DNA from: Dermatophilaceae bacterium Soc4.6
Lineage (GTDB): Bacteria > Actinomycetota > Actinomycetes > Actinomycetales > Dermatophilaceae
Assembly: GCA_039889245.1 (NCBI GenBank)
Contig: JAZGVH010000002.1
Span: 3,720,001 to 3,784,000, forward strand
Reading direction: 5' to 3'
Length of the DNA: 64,000 nucleotides
The notes under the pieces are model-generated. The model saw only the letters and a list, made by a program, of their open reading frames with translations. It did no database searches and was not told where the DNA came from. This document shows, piece after piece, positions 35,004 to 44,528 of the stretch (position 1 is its first letter; the number at the start of each line of letters is the position of its first letter). A program made the position numbers and the translations under genes.

Positions 35004-35773
35004 CAGGGCGCGAACGAGGTGACGGTGACACCGGACGCGTGCAGGGCGGCCTTGACGCGGTGAGCGATCTCGACCGCACCGGCGGTGTCGCCGTGCACGC
35101 AGATCGAGTCCGCGGCCAGCTGGAGCGAGCCACCGTCGACGTCGGTGATCGGCTGACCGGTGGCGATGGCCACGCAGCGTCGGGCGATCTCGTCGGGGTC
35201 GGTCAGCACCGCCCCCGGGAGCCGCCGCGACACCAGGGTGCCCTCGGGGGTGTAGGCGCGGTCGGCGAAGGCCTCGCACACCGTCGTCAGCCCGGCCTCC
35301 TGCGCCGCCCCCAACCACACCGACCCCGGGAGGCCGAGGACCGGGAGGCTCGGGTCGAGGTCGACGATCGCGGCGACGACGGCCGCCGCCTGCTCCTCGT
35401 GGTGCACGATCGCGTTGTAGAGCGCGCCGTGCGGCTTGACGTAGGCCACCCGCGCCCCGGCGATGCGGGCGAACGCCTGCAGCGCGCCCACCTGGTAGAC
35501 CACGTCCTGGGTCAGGGCCGCCGGCTCGATGTCGATGAAGCGGCGGCCGAAGCCGAGCAGGTCGTGATAGCCGACCTGCGCACCGATCGCCACCCCACGC
35601 GAGGCTGCCCGGTCGCAGACGGCCCGCATGATCGACGCGTCGCCGGCGTGGAACCCGCACGCGACGTTGGCGCTCGTGACCACCTCGAGCAGGGCCTCGT
35701 CGTCGCCGAGCTGCCACTGGCCGAAGCCCTCGCCGAGGTCGCTGTTGAGGTCGATCGTCGTCGTCGCGGTCAT
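35003..35773 (-). CDS. pxpA: 5-oxoprolinase subunit PxpA (LamB/YcsF family)
   Basis: 256 residues. Starts [19 protein letters not shown]; further family motifs are [14 protein letters not shown] (about 32-45), [13 protein letters not shown] (about 67-79), [10 protein letters not shown] (about 115) and a C-terminal [14 protein letters not shown] (about 224). Subunit of prokaryotic 5-oxoprolinase. Coupled on both sides by TGATG overlaps. Confidence 0.94.
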   Translation of the reverse strand: MTATTTIDLNSDLGEGFGQWQLGDDEALLEVVTSANVACGFHAGDASIMRAVCDRAASRGVAIGAQVGYHDLLGFGRRFIDIEPAALTQDVVYQVGALQAFARIAGARVAYVKPHGALYNAIVHHEEQAAAVVAAIVDLDPSLPVLGLPGSVWLGAAQEAGLTTVCEAFADRAYTPEGTLVSRRLPGAVLTDPDEIARRCVAIATGQPITDVDGGSLQLAADSICVHGDTAGAVEIAHRVKAALHASGVTVTSFAP

Positions 35774-36993
35774 CAGAACAGCGCCTTGATGCCGGTCAGC
35801 GAGTTCCACCCGAGATAGATGGTCACGACCCAGGCGATCGCGCCGATGACGATGAGCCACACGGGGTAACGGTAGCCGCCCATCAGGTCGCGCCGCCGGG
35901 CGGCGATCCACAGCAGGATCCCGAGCCCGAAGGGCAGGATGAGACCGTTGAAGGCGCCGGCGAAGACAAGCAGCTTGACCGGGGTCGTGGCCGCGATCAG
36001 GAAGACGGTGGTCGAGACCACGATGAACCCGCAGACCACCCACCGCTCGTAGCGCGTCACCCACGGCCCCATCACCTTCAGGAACGACGTCGAGGTGTAG
36101 GAAGCGCCGACCACCGAGGTGACGGCCGCCGACCACATGATGACGCCGAAGACGACCTTGCCGCCCTCGCCGAGGGCCTGCGAGAAGGCGTCGGCGGCCG
36201 GGTTGAGCTTGTCGAGCGGCGCGCCACCGGAGACCACGCCGAGCACGGCGAGGAAGAGCAGCACCCGCATCACCGCCGTGATGGCCACGCCGGTGATCGA
36301 GCTCCTGGTGATCTGCTTGACGTAGCGCTCGCCCTGGATCCCGTTGTCCACCAACCGGTGCGCACCGGCATACACGATGTAGCCGCCGACGGTGCCGCCG
36401 ATGAGGGTGGTGATCACGAGGAAGCTCGCGGTGTCGGGGGAGACGGTCTGGCGCAGCGCCTCACCGAGCGGGGGCTGAGTCTTGATCGCGACGAACGTCG
36501 TCAGCGCGATCATGACGGCGCCGAGCAGCACGACGACGCGGTCCATGGCGACCCCGGCCCGGCGGACCAGGAAGATGGCGATGGCGACGAGGGCCGACAG
36601 GCCTCCACCGATGCGCACGTCGAGACCGAAGATGGCGTTGAGCCCGAGCGACGTCCCCGCGATGTTGCCGATGTTGAAGACGAGGCCGCCGAGCACGTCG
36701 AGGGCCGAGAGGGCGTAGCCGGCACCGGGCACCACACTGTTGGCGAGGTCCTGGGCACGGCGGCCGGAGACGCCGATGACCCGCCAGACGTTGAGCTGGA
36801 TGGCGACGTCGAAGAGGATCGAGACGGCGATGGCGAAGGCGAAGGCGGCCTTCATCGAGTCGGTGAACGTCACGGTCTGGGTGATGAACCCCGGGCCGAT
36901 CGCCGACGTGGCCATGAGGAACATGGCTCCGAGGAACTTGCTGCGCCCACTGAGGGGGGCGCCTGCTGGGAGGTCCGACGAGCTGGGCGACAT
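35773..36993 (-). CDS. NRAMP-superfamily transporter of the pxp operon (YcsG-like), lacking DPGN motif
   Basis: 406 residues, about 11 membrane helices. In the first helix, where metal-carrying NRAMP proteins have DPGN, this one reads [19 protein letters not shown]: the aspartate and asparagine that bind the metal are missing. It is the first gene of the pxpABC operon, coupled by TGATG, matching B. subtilis ycsG next to ycsF. It therefore more likely brings in 5-oxoproline or a related organic substrate than a metal; that is inference. Confidence 0.85.
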   Translation of the reverse strand: MSPSSSDLPAGAPLSGRSKFLGAMFLMATSAIGPGFITQTVTFTDSMKAAFAFAIAVSILFDVAIQLNVWRVIGVSGRRAQDLANSVVPGAGYALSALDVLGGLVFNIGNIAGTSLGLNAIFGLDVRIGGGLSALVAIAIFLVRRAGVAMDRVVVLLGAVMIALTTFVAIKTQPPLGEALRQTVSPDTASFLVITTLIGGTVGGYIVYAGAHRLVDNGIQGERYVKQITRSSITGVAITAVMRVLLFLAVLGVVSGGAPLDKLNPAADAFSQALGEGGKVVFGVIMWSAAVTSVVGASYTSTSFLKVMGPWVTRYERWVVCGFIVVSTTVFLIAATTPVKLLVFAGAFNGLILPFGLGILLWIAARRRDLMGGYRYPVWLIVIGAIAWVVTIYLGWNSLTGIKALF

Positions 36994-37066
36994 GTGCGCT
37001 CCAAAGGGGGTCGACGAGGCCGCATGATCCGATGTCTCGGGGGCCTTGGATCACCTCAAGGTAGCG

Positions 37067-37102
37067 ATCGTTCAACAATCCCACAAGAGTTTCGTAGGAC
37101 GA
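37067..37102. promoter_or_regulatory. GntR-type operators between the pxp operon and its regulator
   Basis: TCGTAGGACGA (37092-37102) is a perfect TCGT-N3-ACGA dyad, the FadR/GntR form, and ATCGTTCAACAAT (37067-37079) is an imperfect dyad of the same kind 25 bp away. Both lie in the divergent spacer 36994-37142 between the NRAMP gene and the GntR gene, so they could control both directions. Confidence 0.6.
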
Positions 37103-37142
37103 TCTGTTGAGGTCTGAGCCGGCACGAGGGATCATGGGTGGC

Positions 37143-37877
37143 ATGTCGACCTCCCACCACCGCGCCCCGGATGCCGCTGAGCCGACCCCCTCGCCCGCGT
37201 GGGTGCAGAGGGTCGCTCGCGACGTCGGGGCCCTCGAGCGCAGCAGCACGGCCGAGAGAGTGGCCGACGTGCTGCGGCGCCGGATCACCGAGGGTGACCT
37301 CGCGCCGCGCGCGCACCTGCCCGAGGAGCAGCTGATCGCGGCGCTCAGGGTCTCGCGCAACACCTTGCGCGAGGCCTTCCGGATGCTGTCGCACGAGGGG
37401 CTGCTGGTGCACGAGCTGCACCGGGGCGTGTTCGTCCGCGAGGTCGACGAGGCCGACCTGCGCGACCTCTACCGGCTGCGGCTGATGATCGAGTGCGGCG
37501 TCATCCGGTCGCTCGCGCAGGGTGCGCCGGGTGACCTGGGCGCGCTGCACACCGATCTTTCGCTGGCGGTCTCGGCGTCGTCGCGTGGCGACTGGGTCGC
37601 GGTCGGCACGGCCAACATGGCGTTCCACCACGACCTCGTCGCGCTCGCGAAGAGCCCCCGCACCGATCAGACGATGCAGCGGCTGCTGGCCGAGGTGCGC
37701 CTGGCCTTCCACGCGGCCGCGAGCCCGGAGCGGTTGCACGGCAAGTACGTCGACCGCAACCGAGAGCTGCTCGACCTGCTGGTGGCGGGGGAGTACGAGC
37801 CCGCCGCCCACCTGCTCGAGGACTACCTGCGTGACTCGCTCGCCGAGCTGCTCGACGCACTGACGGAGCAAGCATGA
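37143..37877 (+). CDS. GntR-family regulator (FCD type) of the pxp locus
   Basis: 244 residues from the ATG at 37143; GAGGG lies 12 bases upstream, and an ATG at 37134 would be too close to it. Winged helix about 45-110 ([17 protein letters not shown], then [20 protein letters not shown]); FCD ligand domain about 115-235. It probably senses 5-oxoproline or a related acid and controls both divergent operons. Ends ATGA into the hydro-lyase gene. Confidence 0.85.
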   Translation: MSTSHHRAPDAAEPTPSPAWVQRVARDVGALERSSTAERVADVLRRRITEGDLAPRAHLPEEQLIAALRVSRNTLREAFRMLSHEGLLVHELHRGVFVREVDEADLRDLYRLRLMIECGVIRSLAQGAPGDLGALHTDLSLAVSASSRGDWVAVGTANMAFHHDLVALAKSPRTDQTMQRLLAEVRLAFHAAASPERLHGKYVDRNRELLDLLVAGEYEPAAHLLEDYLRDSLAELLDALTEQA

Positions 37878-38680
37878 CCACCGAGGCGACCGAGGCGACG
37901 GAGGCATCCGGGTCGTCACCGGCGCAGGCTCGCGGCCGCTACCGTGACGGGCTGTCGGTGCCGACCTCGGGCTGGGCGCCAGGGTTCACTCAGGCCAATC
38001 TCGTTGTGCTGCCCAAGGACTGGGCCTTCGACATGCTGCTCTTCGGTCAGCGCAACCCGCGGCCGGTGCCGCTGCTCGACGTCACCGAGCCGGGCACGAC
38101 CGAGACCGTCCTGGCGCCTGGAGCCGACCTGCGCACCGACCTGCCCCGCTACCGGGTCTGGCGTGATGGCCTGCTCGTCGACGAGCCGACCGACGTGGTC
38201 GACCTGTGGCGCGACGACCTCGTCAGCTTTCTCATTGGGTGCAGCTTCAGCTTCGAGACGGCGCTGCTCGACGCCGGCGTGCCCGTGCGCAACATCGAGC
38301 AGGGACGCAACGTCTCGATGTATCGCACCACCGTCGACTGCCGTCCCGCCGGTCGCCTGTCCGGACCGCTCGTGGTGTCGATGCGGCCGGTGCCCGCGGC
38401 GCAGGTCGTGACCGCCGTGCAGGTGACCGGTCGGATGCCGCAGGTGCACGGGGCTCCGGTGCACGTCGGGGCTCCCGAGGTGCTCGGCATCGCCGACCTG
38501 GCGACGCCCGACTTCGGTGACGCCGTCGACCTCCAGCCCGGCGACGTGCCGGTCTTCTGGGCCTGTGGGGTGACCCCGCAAGCCGCCCTGATGGCGTCCA
38601 GGCCACCGTTTGCCATCACCCACGCGCCGGGCTTCATGTTCGTCAGCGACGTGCCGGACGCGGCCTACCGGCAGCACTGA
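37874..38680 (+). CDS. YcsI/DUF1445 putative hydro-lyase
   Basis: 268 residues. Family motifs: [18 protein letters not shown] near 32-50, [20 protein letters not shown] near 118-137, [16 protein letters not shown] near 229, and a closing [17 protein letters not shown]1445 proteins accompany pxpABC in many bacteria (ycsI in B. subtilis) and are related to D-glutamate cyclase, which makes 5-oxo-D-proline. It may link D-glutamate and 5-oxoproline. Coupled to the regulator by ATGA. Confidence 0.88.
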   Translation: MTTEATEATEASGSSPAQARGRYRDGLSVPTSGWAPGFTQANLVVLPKDWAFDMLLFGQRNPRPVPLLDVTEPGTTETVLAPGADLRTDLPRYRVWRDGLLVDEPTDVVDLWRDDLVSFLIGCSFSFETALLDAGVPVRNIEQGRNVSMYRTTVDCRPAGRLSGPLVVSMRPVPAAQVVTAVQVTGRMPQVHGAPVHVGAPEVLGIADLATPDFGDAVDLQPGDVPVFWACGVTPQAALMASRPPFAITHAPGFMFVSDVPDAAYRQH

Positions 38681-38716
38681 GCACGGCTCGCGCGCCACCG
38701 GATCCGGCCCACGGGC

Positions 38717-39388
38717 TCATCGCGGGTCGGCGAACCGCGCGAGGTCGGCGAGGCCGCGGGTGTAGCTCGCGACGTCCATGCCACCGAGCAGCAGGTGCTG
38801 CACGATGTAGCCCGGCACCGCGCCGAAGAGGGCCTGGGCCACGAGATCGGGGTCGACGGGCAGCTCGGATGCCGATGCCGGTGGGGCCTGCGCGATCCAG
38901 GTGCGGGCGAGGTCGGCCATGGCCGTCCGGAGGTCGAGATAGAGCTCCCGCACGCTCTCGAGCAGCGGCGGGTCGCGCAACGCCTCGGCCCAGATGCTGA
39001 CGACGATGCGGGTGAGGTCGACGTCGTATCGCCTACCCACGTCGAAGGCGGCCTCGAGGAGGCGACCCACCACCTCCTGCGGGCCGGGCGGTGTCTCGCG
39101 ACCGCGGAAGCCCTCGACGACCTCGGCCACGCTGACCGACACCTCGTCGGCACAGGCCCGGATCAGGTCGGTCTTCGAGGGGAAGTAGCGGTAGACCGTG
39201 CCGGCGGAGACGCCCGCCTCCTCGATGACCGTGGCCATGCTCGTGCGGTGGAAGCCCTCGCGCTCGAAGCAGCGCAGGGCGGCGCGGAGCACGAGCTGCC
39301 GTCGACCGCCGCGCGGGCTGCGGGCGGCAGCGGCTGCCGAGCGGAGCGCAGGGGGCAGGGAACTGGCGGCCTGGGGTGACGATGGCAT
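38717..39388 (-). CDS. TetR-family repressor
   Basis: 223 residues. HTH about 30-75 (FHRTSMATVIEEAGVSAGTV, then YRYFPSKTDLIRAC). The C-terminal domain is a helical ligand pocket (TetR_C_11-like, low certainty). Start ATG at 39388. It probably represses itself and the divergent membrane-protein gene through the two AACGAACGTTC sites between them. Confidence 0.9.
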   Translation of the reverse strand: MPSSPQAASSLPPALRSAAAAARSPRGGRRQLVLRAALRCFEREGFHRTSMATVIEEAGVSAGTVYRYFPSKTDLIRACADEVSVSVAEVVEGFRGRETPPGPQEVVGRLLEAAFDVGRRYDVDLTRIVVSIWAEALRDPPLLESVRELYLDLRTAMADLARTWIAQAPPASASELPVDPDLVAQALFGAVPGYIVQHLLLGGMDVASYTRGLADLARFADPR

Positions 39389-39403
39389 GACCCCAGCATG
39401 GAA

Positions 39404-39470
39404 TGAACGTTCGTTGTTGACAAGTCGCTGGACTGCTCCCACACTCCCTTCTATGGATAACGAACGTTCC
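39404..39470. promoter_or_regulatory. two inverted copies of a TetR operator in a divergent promoter
   Basis: TGAACGTTCGTT (39404-39415) and AACGAACGTTCC (39459-39470) are the same 11-base element in opposite orientation, each with an ACGT centre. The second lies inside the first codons of the membrane-protein gene. Between them TTGACA (39417-39422) and CACACT (39440-39445), 17 bases apart, form a promoter whose transcript would begin at or next to the ATG at 39453. Both copies flank that promoter, good geometry for repression. Confidence 0.7.
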
Positions 39471-40478
39471 ACTTCGATTGGTTGGACTGCTCGGGTCAGG
39501 GTCGTCGGCGCCATCGCGGCTGCCGCAGCCCTGGTCGCACTGCTCGTGGTCGCCTTCGCCGGCTCCGGCACCAAGGTCGCGCCACGAGATCTCCCACTGG
39601 CGGTCACCGGGGGAGAGCAGGCGGCGGGCGCGGTCTCGGCACGCCTGCAGTCGCAGGTCCCCGGTGGGTTCACCGTCGTCGCCGTGGCCGACACGGCCGG
39701 CGCGGAGGCTCTCATCCGCGACCGCGCCGTCTACGGCGCGCTGGTGACGCGGGGGCCTGCCGTGGCAGAGGTGCTCGTCGCGTCGGCCGCCGCCCCGGCC
39801 GTCGCGCAGGTGCTGACCGGGCTCGCCGGCCAGCTCGAGGGCGTCGCCGTCCGCGACGTCGTCGCGGCCCCGCGGGACGACCCTCGCGGGGCGGGGTTGG
39901 CCGGGGGTGCGCTCCCGATCACCATCGGCGGCATCCTCACCGGGGCGCTCGCCGCCCTGCTCGTCTCCAGGACGTCGGCGAGGGTCGGCGTCGTCGTGAC
40001 GAGCTCGTTGACGATGGGCGCCGTTCTCGTCGCGGTGCTCCACGGCGTGTTCGGCTCGTTGGTAGGCAACCCCTGGGTCGAATGGGCCGCCGCGTCGTCG
40101 GGTGTGGGCGCGATCGGGCTCGTCATCATCGGGGCGTATGCGCTCGGGGGCCGGGCCGCTCTGGTCGGGATCGACCTGGTGCTGATCATGGTCGGCAACC
40201 CGTTCTCGGCAGCGACCAGTGCTCCCGAGCTCTTGCCCCAGCCGTGGGGGGCGATCGGGCACTGGATGCCCCTCGGGTCCACTGTCGACCTGCTGCGCGG
40301 CATCTCCGGGTTCGGTGGTGCCGGTACGCGTGGTCCGTGGCTGGCCCTGGCCGCGTGGGCGGGTCTCGGCGCAATGCTTTTCGGTGTGGCGGGGATCCGT
40401 CGCGTCCGCGATCCCGCTCTGGGTGCCGCCGCAGTCGAGGGGCGCGCCTTGCCGCTGGATGCTCCCGTTGCACCGTGA
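39453..40478 (+). CDS. YhgE/Pip-like integral membrane protein
   Basis: 341 residues. One N-terminal helix (VVGAIAAAAALVALLVVAFA), an extracellular-type domain about 40-140, then about five helices from 150 on (ITIGGILTGALAALLVS; VLVAVLHGVFGSLVG; IGLVIIGAYALGG), a layout like ABC-2/YhgE proteins. The ATG at 39453 has no ribosome site and is likely leaderless; a TetR operator overlaps codons 3-6. The substrate is unknown; TetR control suggests drug or lipid export. Confidence 0.75.
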   Translation: MDNERSTSIGWTARVRVVGAIAAAAALVALLVVAFAGSGTKVAPRDLPLAVTGGEQAAGAVSARLQSQVPGGFTVVAVADTAGAEALIRDRAVYGALVTRGPAVAEVLVASAAAPAVAQVLTGLAGQLEGVAVRDVVAAPRDDPRGAGLAGGALPITIGGILTGALAALLVSRTSARVGVVVTSSLTMGAVLVAVLHGVFGSLVGNPWVEWAAASSGVGAIGLVIIGAYALGGRAALVGIDLVLIMVGNPFSAATSAPELLPQPWGAIGHWMPLGSTVDLLRGISGFGGAGTRGPWLALAAWAGLGAMLFGVAGIRRVRDPALGAAAVEGRALPLDAPVAP

Positions 40479-40536
40479 CCACCGGGCTGGGTTGAGTCGG
40501 CCAGTGGTCGAGGACGTCCACCGGGCGGTGCGGGTG

Positions 40537-41214
40537 TCAGCCGGCCGCCGCCGCAAGCAGCTCGCCGGTGCGCGTCAGGTGCTCGCGCATCGCGGACTCG
40601 GCGGCGGCTCCGTCGCGGGCCAGGACCGCCCGCACGACCGGCTCGTGCTCCGCGCCGACCTCGCGCAGCGACCGCCCGGTCGTGGTGGTCGGCGCGCTGA
40701 GCAGGACGATGGCGGCGCGCAGCTGCTCGACGATGACCGCGGCGCGCGCGTTGCCGGCCCCCCGCAGGATGAGGTCGTGCACCGCGCGATCAGCGCGCCA
40801 GAAGGCTGGCTCGTCGCCACACGCAGCGGCAGCGGCGAGGTCGTCGTATGCCGCGCCGACGGCGGCCACCGCGTCGTCGTGGGCGCGCTCGCAGAGCCGG
40901 CGGGCGGCGGCGGGCTCGAGCGCGAGGCGGACCTCGAAGATCTCCTCCACGTCGTGCGCCGTGGGTCGCACGACGTGGAAGCCGCGGTTGCGCACGATGG
41001 TGACCAGGCCGGCGTCGCCGAGGCGCACGAGGGCCTCGCGAGCGGGACTCCGCGAGACGCCCAGCTCCTCGGCGAGACGGTAGACGGAGTAGGTGGTGCC
41101 CGGGACGAGCAGCCCGCGGGCCACCCCGTCTCGGACCGCTGCGGCGACCCCGTCGGCCAGGGACGGCGCCTGCGCCGGCAGCTGGAGGCCGAGACGGACG
41201 GAGTCACTGGTCAT
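40537..41214 (-). CDS. GntR-family regulator (FCD) of the FAD/Fe-S dehydrogenase
   Basis: 225 residues from the ATG at 41214. Winged helix about 18-85 (SVYRLAEELGVSRSPAREAL, then RLGDAGLVTIVRNRGFHVV); FCD domain about 90-215 with a metal-type EVRLALEPAAARRL start. The start codon lies inside the 26-bp palindrome shared with the divergent gene, so binding there would block both starts. Confidence 0.87.
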   Translation of the reverse strand: MTSDSVRLGLQLPAQAPSLADGVAAAVRDGVARGLLVPGTTYSVYRLAEELGVSRSPAREALVRLGDAGLVTIVRNRGFHVVRPTAHDVEEIFEVRLALEPAAARRLCERAHDDAVAAVGAAYDDLAAAAACGDEPAFWRADRAVHDLILRGAGNARAAVIVEQLRAAIVLLSAPTTTTGRSLREVGAEHEPVVRAVLARDGAAAESAMREHLTRTGELLAAAAG

Positions 41215-41235
41215 GAGTAACATGTTACTCATGAC
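41210..41235. promoter_or_regulatory. 26-bp perfect palindrome containing both divergent start codons
   Basis: A perfect dyad centred between 41222 and 41223, with inner arms GAGTAACA and TGTTACTC and outer bases GTCAT and ATGAC. The ATG of the GntR gene (41214, minus) and the ATG of the dehydrogenase gene (41231, plus) are mirror images within it. No ribosome site precedes either, so leaderless transcripts from overlapping promoters are likely, with the GntR protein bound across both. Confidence 0.8.
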
Positions 41236-44110
41236 GGACCTCGCCACCCCCACGCTGCGTCCCGGGGCGAGCGCCTCCGCAGACGTCGTCGCAGCCCTGC
41301 GGGCCCACGGGCTCGAGGCACACGACGACGCCGGGACGCGCGCGATGTACTCCACCGACGCCTCGCTCTACCGCATCCCTCCGCTGGTCGTCGTGCGCCC
41401 GCGTGACATCGACGAGGTAGTGGCCACCCTCGCGGTCGCGCGGGAGACGGGCACGCCGCTGACGTCGCGTGGCGCCGGCACCTCCGTGGCAGGCAACGCG
41501 GTCGGCCCGGGCATCGTGGTCGACTTCTCCCGACACCTCGGCCGGGTGCTGTCCCTCGACCCGGGGGCGCGCACGGCGGTCGTGCAGCCGGGCGTGGTCC
41601 ACGCCGTCCTGCAGAAGCAGGCCATGCAGCACGGCCTGCGCTTCGGTCCTGACCCCTCGACCCACCCGCGGTGCACGATCGGCGGAATGGTCGGCAACAA
41701 CGCCTGCGGGTCGCACTCCCTCGCCTACGGCCGCACCGACGACAACGTCGCCGGCCTGCGGCTGCTGACCGCCGCAGGACAGACCCTGCACACCGGCTAC
41801 GACGCCGCCGGTGTGCCCTTCGCGCGCGGCGCCGACGGCGTCGTGGTCGCCGCCCGCGAGGCGGTGGCTCCCTACCTTGCCACGGCCCGCACCGAGCTCG
41901 GCCGCTTCGGTCGTCAGGTCTCGGGCTACGCCTCGCACCACCTGCTGCCCGAGCGTTTCGACCTGACCAAGGCGCTCGTCGGGTCGGAGGGCACCCTCGG
42001 CGTGCTCACCGAGGTGACGGTGCGGCTCGTGACCGACCCGCCGCTCCGCGTCGTCGTCGCGATCGGCTTCCCGACCATCGTCGCCGCCGGCGAGGCCGCG
42101 CCCGCGGTCGTCGCGCACGGGCCGACGTCCTGCGAGGGGCTCGACCGCCGGCTGGTCAACGTGCTGCTCGCGCAGCGCGGCGCAGGTGCCGTCCCGCCGC
42201 TGCCCCGCGGGGAGGCGTGGCTCTTCGTCGAGATGGCGGGCAACGAGCGTGGCGAGCTGCTCGACCGGGCCCAGCGGCTGGCCGGTGCCGGGCTCGGGAT
42301 CGAGTCCCTCGTGGTCGAGGACCCTGCGACGCAGGCGCGGTTGTGGCGTATCCGCGAGGACGGTGCCGGTCTCGCCGGGCGCGCCCCGTCCGGCCGGCCC
42401 GCGTGGCCCGGGTGGGAGGACGCCGCGGTGCCACCCGAGATGCTGGGCGCCTACCTCGCCGACTTCGACGCGCTGGTCTCGTCCTACGACATGACCTCGG
42501 CGCCCTACGGGCACTTCGGCGACGGGTGCCTACACGTGCGGCTCGACTACCCCCTCGACCGGCCCGACGGGACGAAGGTGCTGCGCGCGTTCCTCACCGA
42601 CGCGGCCGACCTGGTCGGCCGCTACGGCGGCTCGCTGTCGGGGGAGCACGGCGACGGACGGGCCCGCAGTGAGCTGCTCCCGAGGATGTACTCCCCGGAC
42701 GCGATCGCGCTCTTCGGGGCCGTCAAGCGGGCGTTCGACCCCGACCACCTGCTCAACCCGGGGGTGCTGGTCGACCCGGACGCGGTCGACGCCCATGTGC
42801 GCCTCGACGGTGTGAAGCCATTGCGCAGCAACGGTGCTCGTGCACTCGGCTTCGCCTACCCGCACGACGGGGGCGACCTGGCTCAGGCCGTGCACCGGTG
42901 CACCGGCGTCGGCAAGTGCCGCGCCGACAACGCCGGCTCCAACGGGGTCATGTGCCCGTCCTACCTCGCAACGCGGGAGGAGAAGGACTCGACCCGCGGG
43001 CGTGCACGGGTGCTGCAGGACGTCGTGCGCGGCGACCTGTCGTGGCGCGACGACGCCGTGCACGACGCCCTCGACCTGTGCCTGTCGTGCAAGGGCTGCG
43101 CCTCCGACTGCCCCACCGGCGTCGACATGGCGACCTACAAGGCGGAGGTGCTGAACCAGACCTACCGGCGCCGGCTGCGGCCGCGGTCGCACTACGCCCT
43201 CGGGTGGCTGCCGCGCTGGGCGCGACTCGTGGGGCGCGTGCCGGGCCTCGCCGCCGTCGCCAACGCGTCGCTGCGGGCTCCTGGGCTGGGCCGGTTGGCC
43301 AAGGCGGGGGCCGGGGTCGACCACCGGCGCTCGGTGCCGGCGTTCGCGGCCACTCCCTTCCATTCCGCCTGGCAGAGCAGCGACAGCGGGGGGGTGCCGG
43401 TCGTCCTCTTCGCCGACAGCTTCAGCGATGCCTTCGACCCCGAGGTCGCCGCGGCGACAGTGAGGGTGCTGGAGGGTGCCGGCTACGCGCCGAGGCTGCC
43501 CGGCTCGTCGCTCTGCTGCGGGCTCACGTGGATCACCACGGGTCAGCTCGACGGTGCACGTCGTATCCTGGGAAAGACCGTGCGAGAGCTGGCTGCCCAT
43601 GTGCGACAGGGGATGTCGATCGTGGGGATCGAGCCTTCGTGCACCGCGGTGCTGCGCTCCGACGCGGTCGAGCTCTTCGCCGGCACGCCCCTGGAGGCCG
43701 ACGCCCGGCTCGTGGCCGACGCGACCCGCACCCTCGCCGAGCTGCTGACCCAGACCGAGGGCTGGGAGCCCCCGCAGCTGGCGGGGACGAGCGTCATCGC
43801 CCAGCCCCACTGCCACCACCACGCGGTGCTGGGCTGGGCTGCCGACGAGGCGCTGCTGCGTCGCACGGGGGTCGCTGTCCGACGGCTGTCCGGGTGCTGC
43901 GGTCTGGCCGGCAACTTCGGGGTCGAGCAAGGGCACTACGAGGTGTCCGTCGCCGTCGCACAGCAGCAGCTGCTGCCCGCGCTGGACGCGGACGCGTCGG
44001 CGGTCGTGCTGGCCGACGGCTTCTCCTGCCGCACCCAGGTCGCCGACCTGCGCGACCGGCCGTCACTCCACCTCGCGCAGCTCCTGGACCCGGCGCGCAC
44101 CCAGGACTGA
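41231..44110 (+). CDS. FAD-linked oxidase fused to Fe-S/CCG domain (D-lactate/2-hydroxyacid dehydrogenase type)
   Basis: About 959 residues. FAD-binding PCMH domain about 30-230 (RGAGTSVAGNAVGPGIVVDF, CTIGGMVGNNACGSH); FAD oxidase C-terminal domain to about 515 (GEHGDGRARSELLPRMYS near 475); then two Fe-S clusters (CTGVGKC near 556 and CLSCKGCASDCP near 616); two cysteine-rich CCG domains at the end (SSLCCGLTW; SGCCGLAGNFG). This GlcD-GlcF fusion oxidises D-lactate or glycolate-like acids into the electron chain. An ATG at 41222 is an alternative start. Confidence 0.9.
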   Translation: MTDLATPTLRPGASASADVVAALRAHGLEAHDDAGTRAMYSTDASLYRIPPLVVVRPRDIDEVVATLAVARETGTPLTSRGAGTSVAGNAVGPGIVVDFSRHLGRVLSLDPGARTAVVQPGVVHAVLQKQAMQHGLRFGPDPSTHPRCTIGGMVGNNACGSHSLAYGRTDDNVAGLRLLTAAGQTLHTGYDAAGVPFARGADGVVVAAREAVAPYLATARTELGRFGRQVSGYASHHLLPERFDLTKALVGSEGTLGVLTEVTVRLVTDPPLRVVVAIGFPTIVAAGEAAPAVVAHGPTSCEGLDRRLVNVLLAQRGAGAVPPLPRGEAWLFVEMAGNERGELLDRAQRLAGAGLGIESLVVEDPATQARLWRIREDGAGLAGRAPSGRPAWPGWEDAAVPPEMLGAYLADFDALVSSYDMTSAPYGHFGDGCLHVRLDYPLDRPDGTKVLRAFLTDAADLVGRYGGSLSGEHGDGRARSELLPRMYSPDAIALFGAVKRAFDPDHLLNPGVLVDPDAVDAHVRLDGVKPLRSNGARALGFAYPHDGGDLAQAVHRCTGVGKCRADNAGSNGVMCPSYLATREEKDSTRGRARVLQDVVRGDLSWRDDAVHDALDLCLSCKGCASDCPTGVDMATYKAEVLNQTYRRRLRPRSHYALGWLPRWARLVGRVPGLAAVANASLRAPGLGRLAKAGAGVDHRRSVPAFAATPFHSAWQSSDSGGVPVVLFADSFSDAFDPEVAAATVRVLEGAGYAPRLPGSSLCCGLTWITTGQLDGARRILGKTVRELAAHVRQGMSIVGIEPSCTAVLRSDAVELFAGTPLEADARLVADATRTLAELLTQTEGWEPPQLAGTSVIAQPHCHHHAVLGWAADEALLRRTGVAVRRLSGCCGLAGNFGVEQGHYEVSVAVAQQQLLPALDADASAVVLADGFSCRTQVADLRDRPSLHLAQLLDPARTQD

Positions 44111-44186
44111 CTCGACGCTGCGTCAAGTGGGCCGGAGGGTTTGCAGACGTCAGGCGAGGGTCGCGCGGGTAGTTGGACCTTCGGGG

Positions 44187-44519
44187 TCAGCGTGCTGCGG
44201 CCGTATGAAGGGTCGCGGCCAGCCGGCGTGCGGCAGGCTTGTCGATGCCGACCCGGGTCTCGAACTCCACGTCGTCGACGAGCTCGCAGGCCAGGTCGAT
44301 GCAGGCGATGGCTAGGGCGAGGTCGTCGTCGGACAGCGATCGAGTGGACAGCGACTGCGTGCGCAACGCTGACCGGAGGGCAAACGCCCTGTCGCGGGGG
44401 AAGCCGACCCGATCGAAGAACGCCCCCGGGTCGACGATCTCCAAGGCTTCGGTCACGCAGCTGCGTAGGCTCAGCCAACCCGGCCCAGGGACGATGAGGG
44501 TGAGGTCGATGGTGCGCAC
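44187..44519 (-). CDS. small protein, candidate immunity protein for toxin 2
   Basis: 110 residues, mostly helical, with acidic stretches (LSDDDLALAIACIDLACELV; VDDVEFETRVG). It starts 9 bp after the stop of the second polymorphic toxin on the same strand. No relation to the zinc-ribbon candidate behind toxin 1, as expected if immunity genes follow the exchanged toxin domain. The family is not recognised and the role is inferred from position and size. Confidence 0.6.
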   Translation of the reverse strand: MRTIDLTLIVPGPGWLSLRSCVTEALEIVDPGAFFDRVGFPRDRAFALRSALRTQSLSTRSLSDDDLALAIACIDLACELVDDVEFETRVGIDKPAARRLAATLHTAAAR

Positions 44520-44528
44520 TGATGGAAC

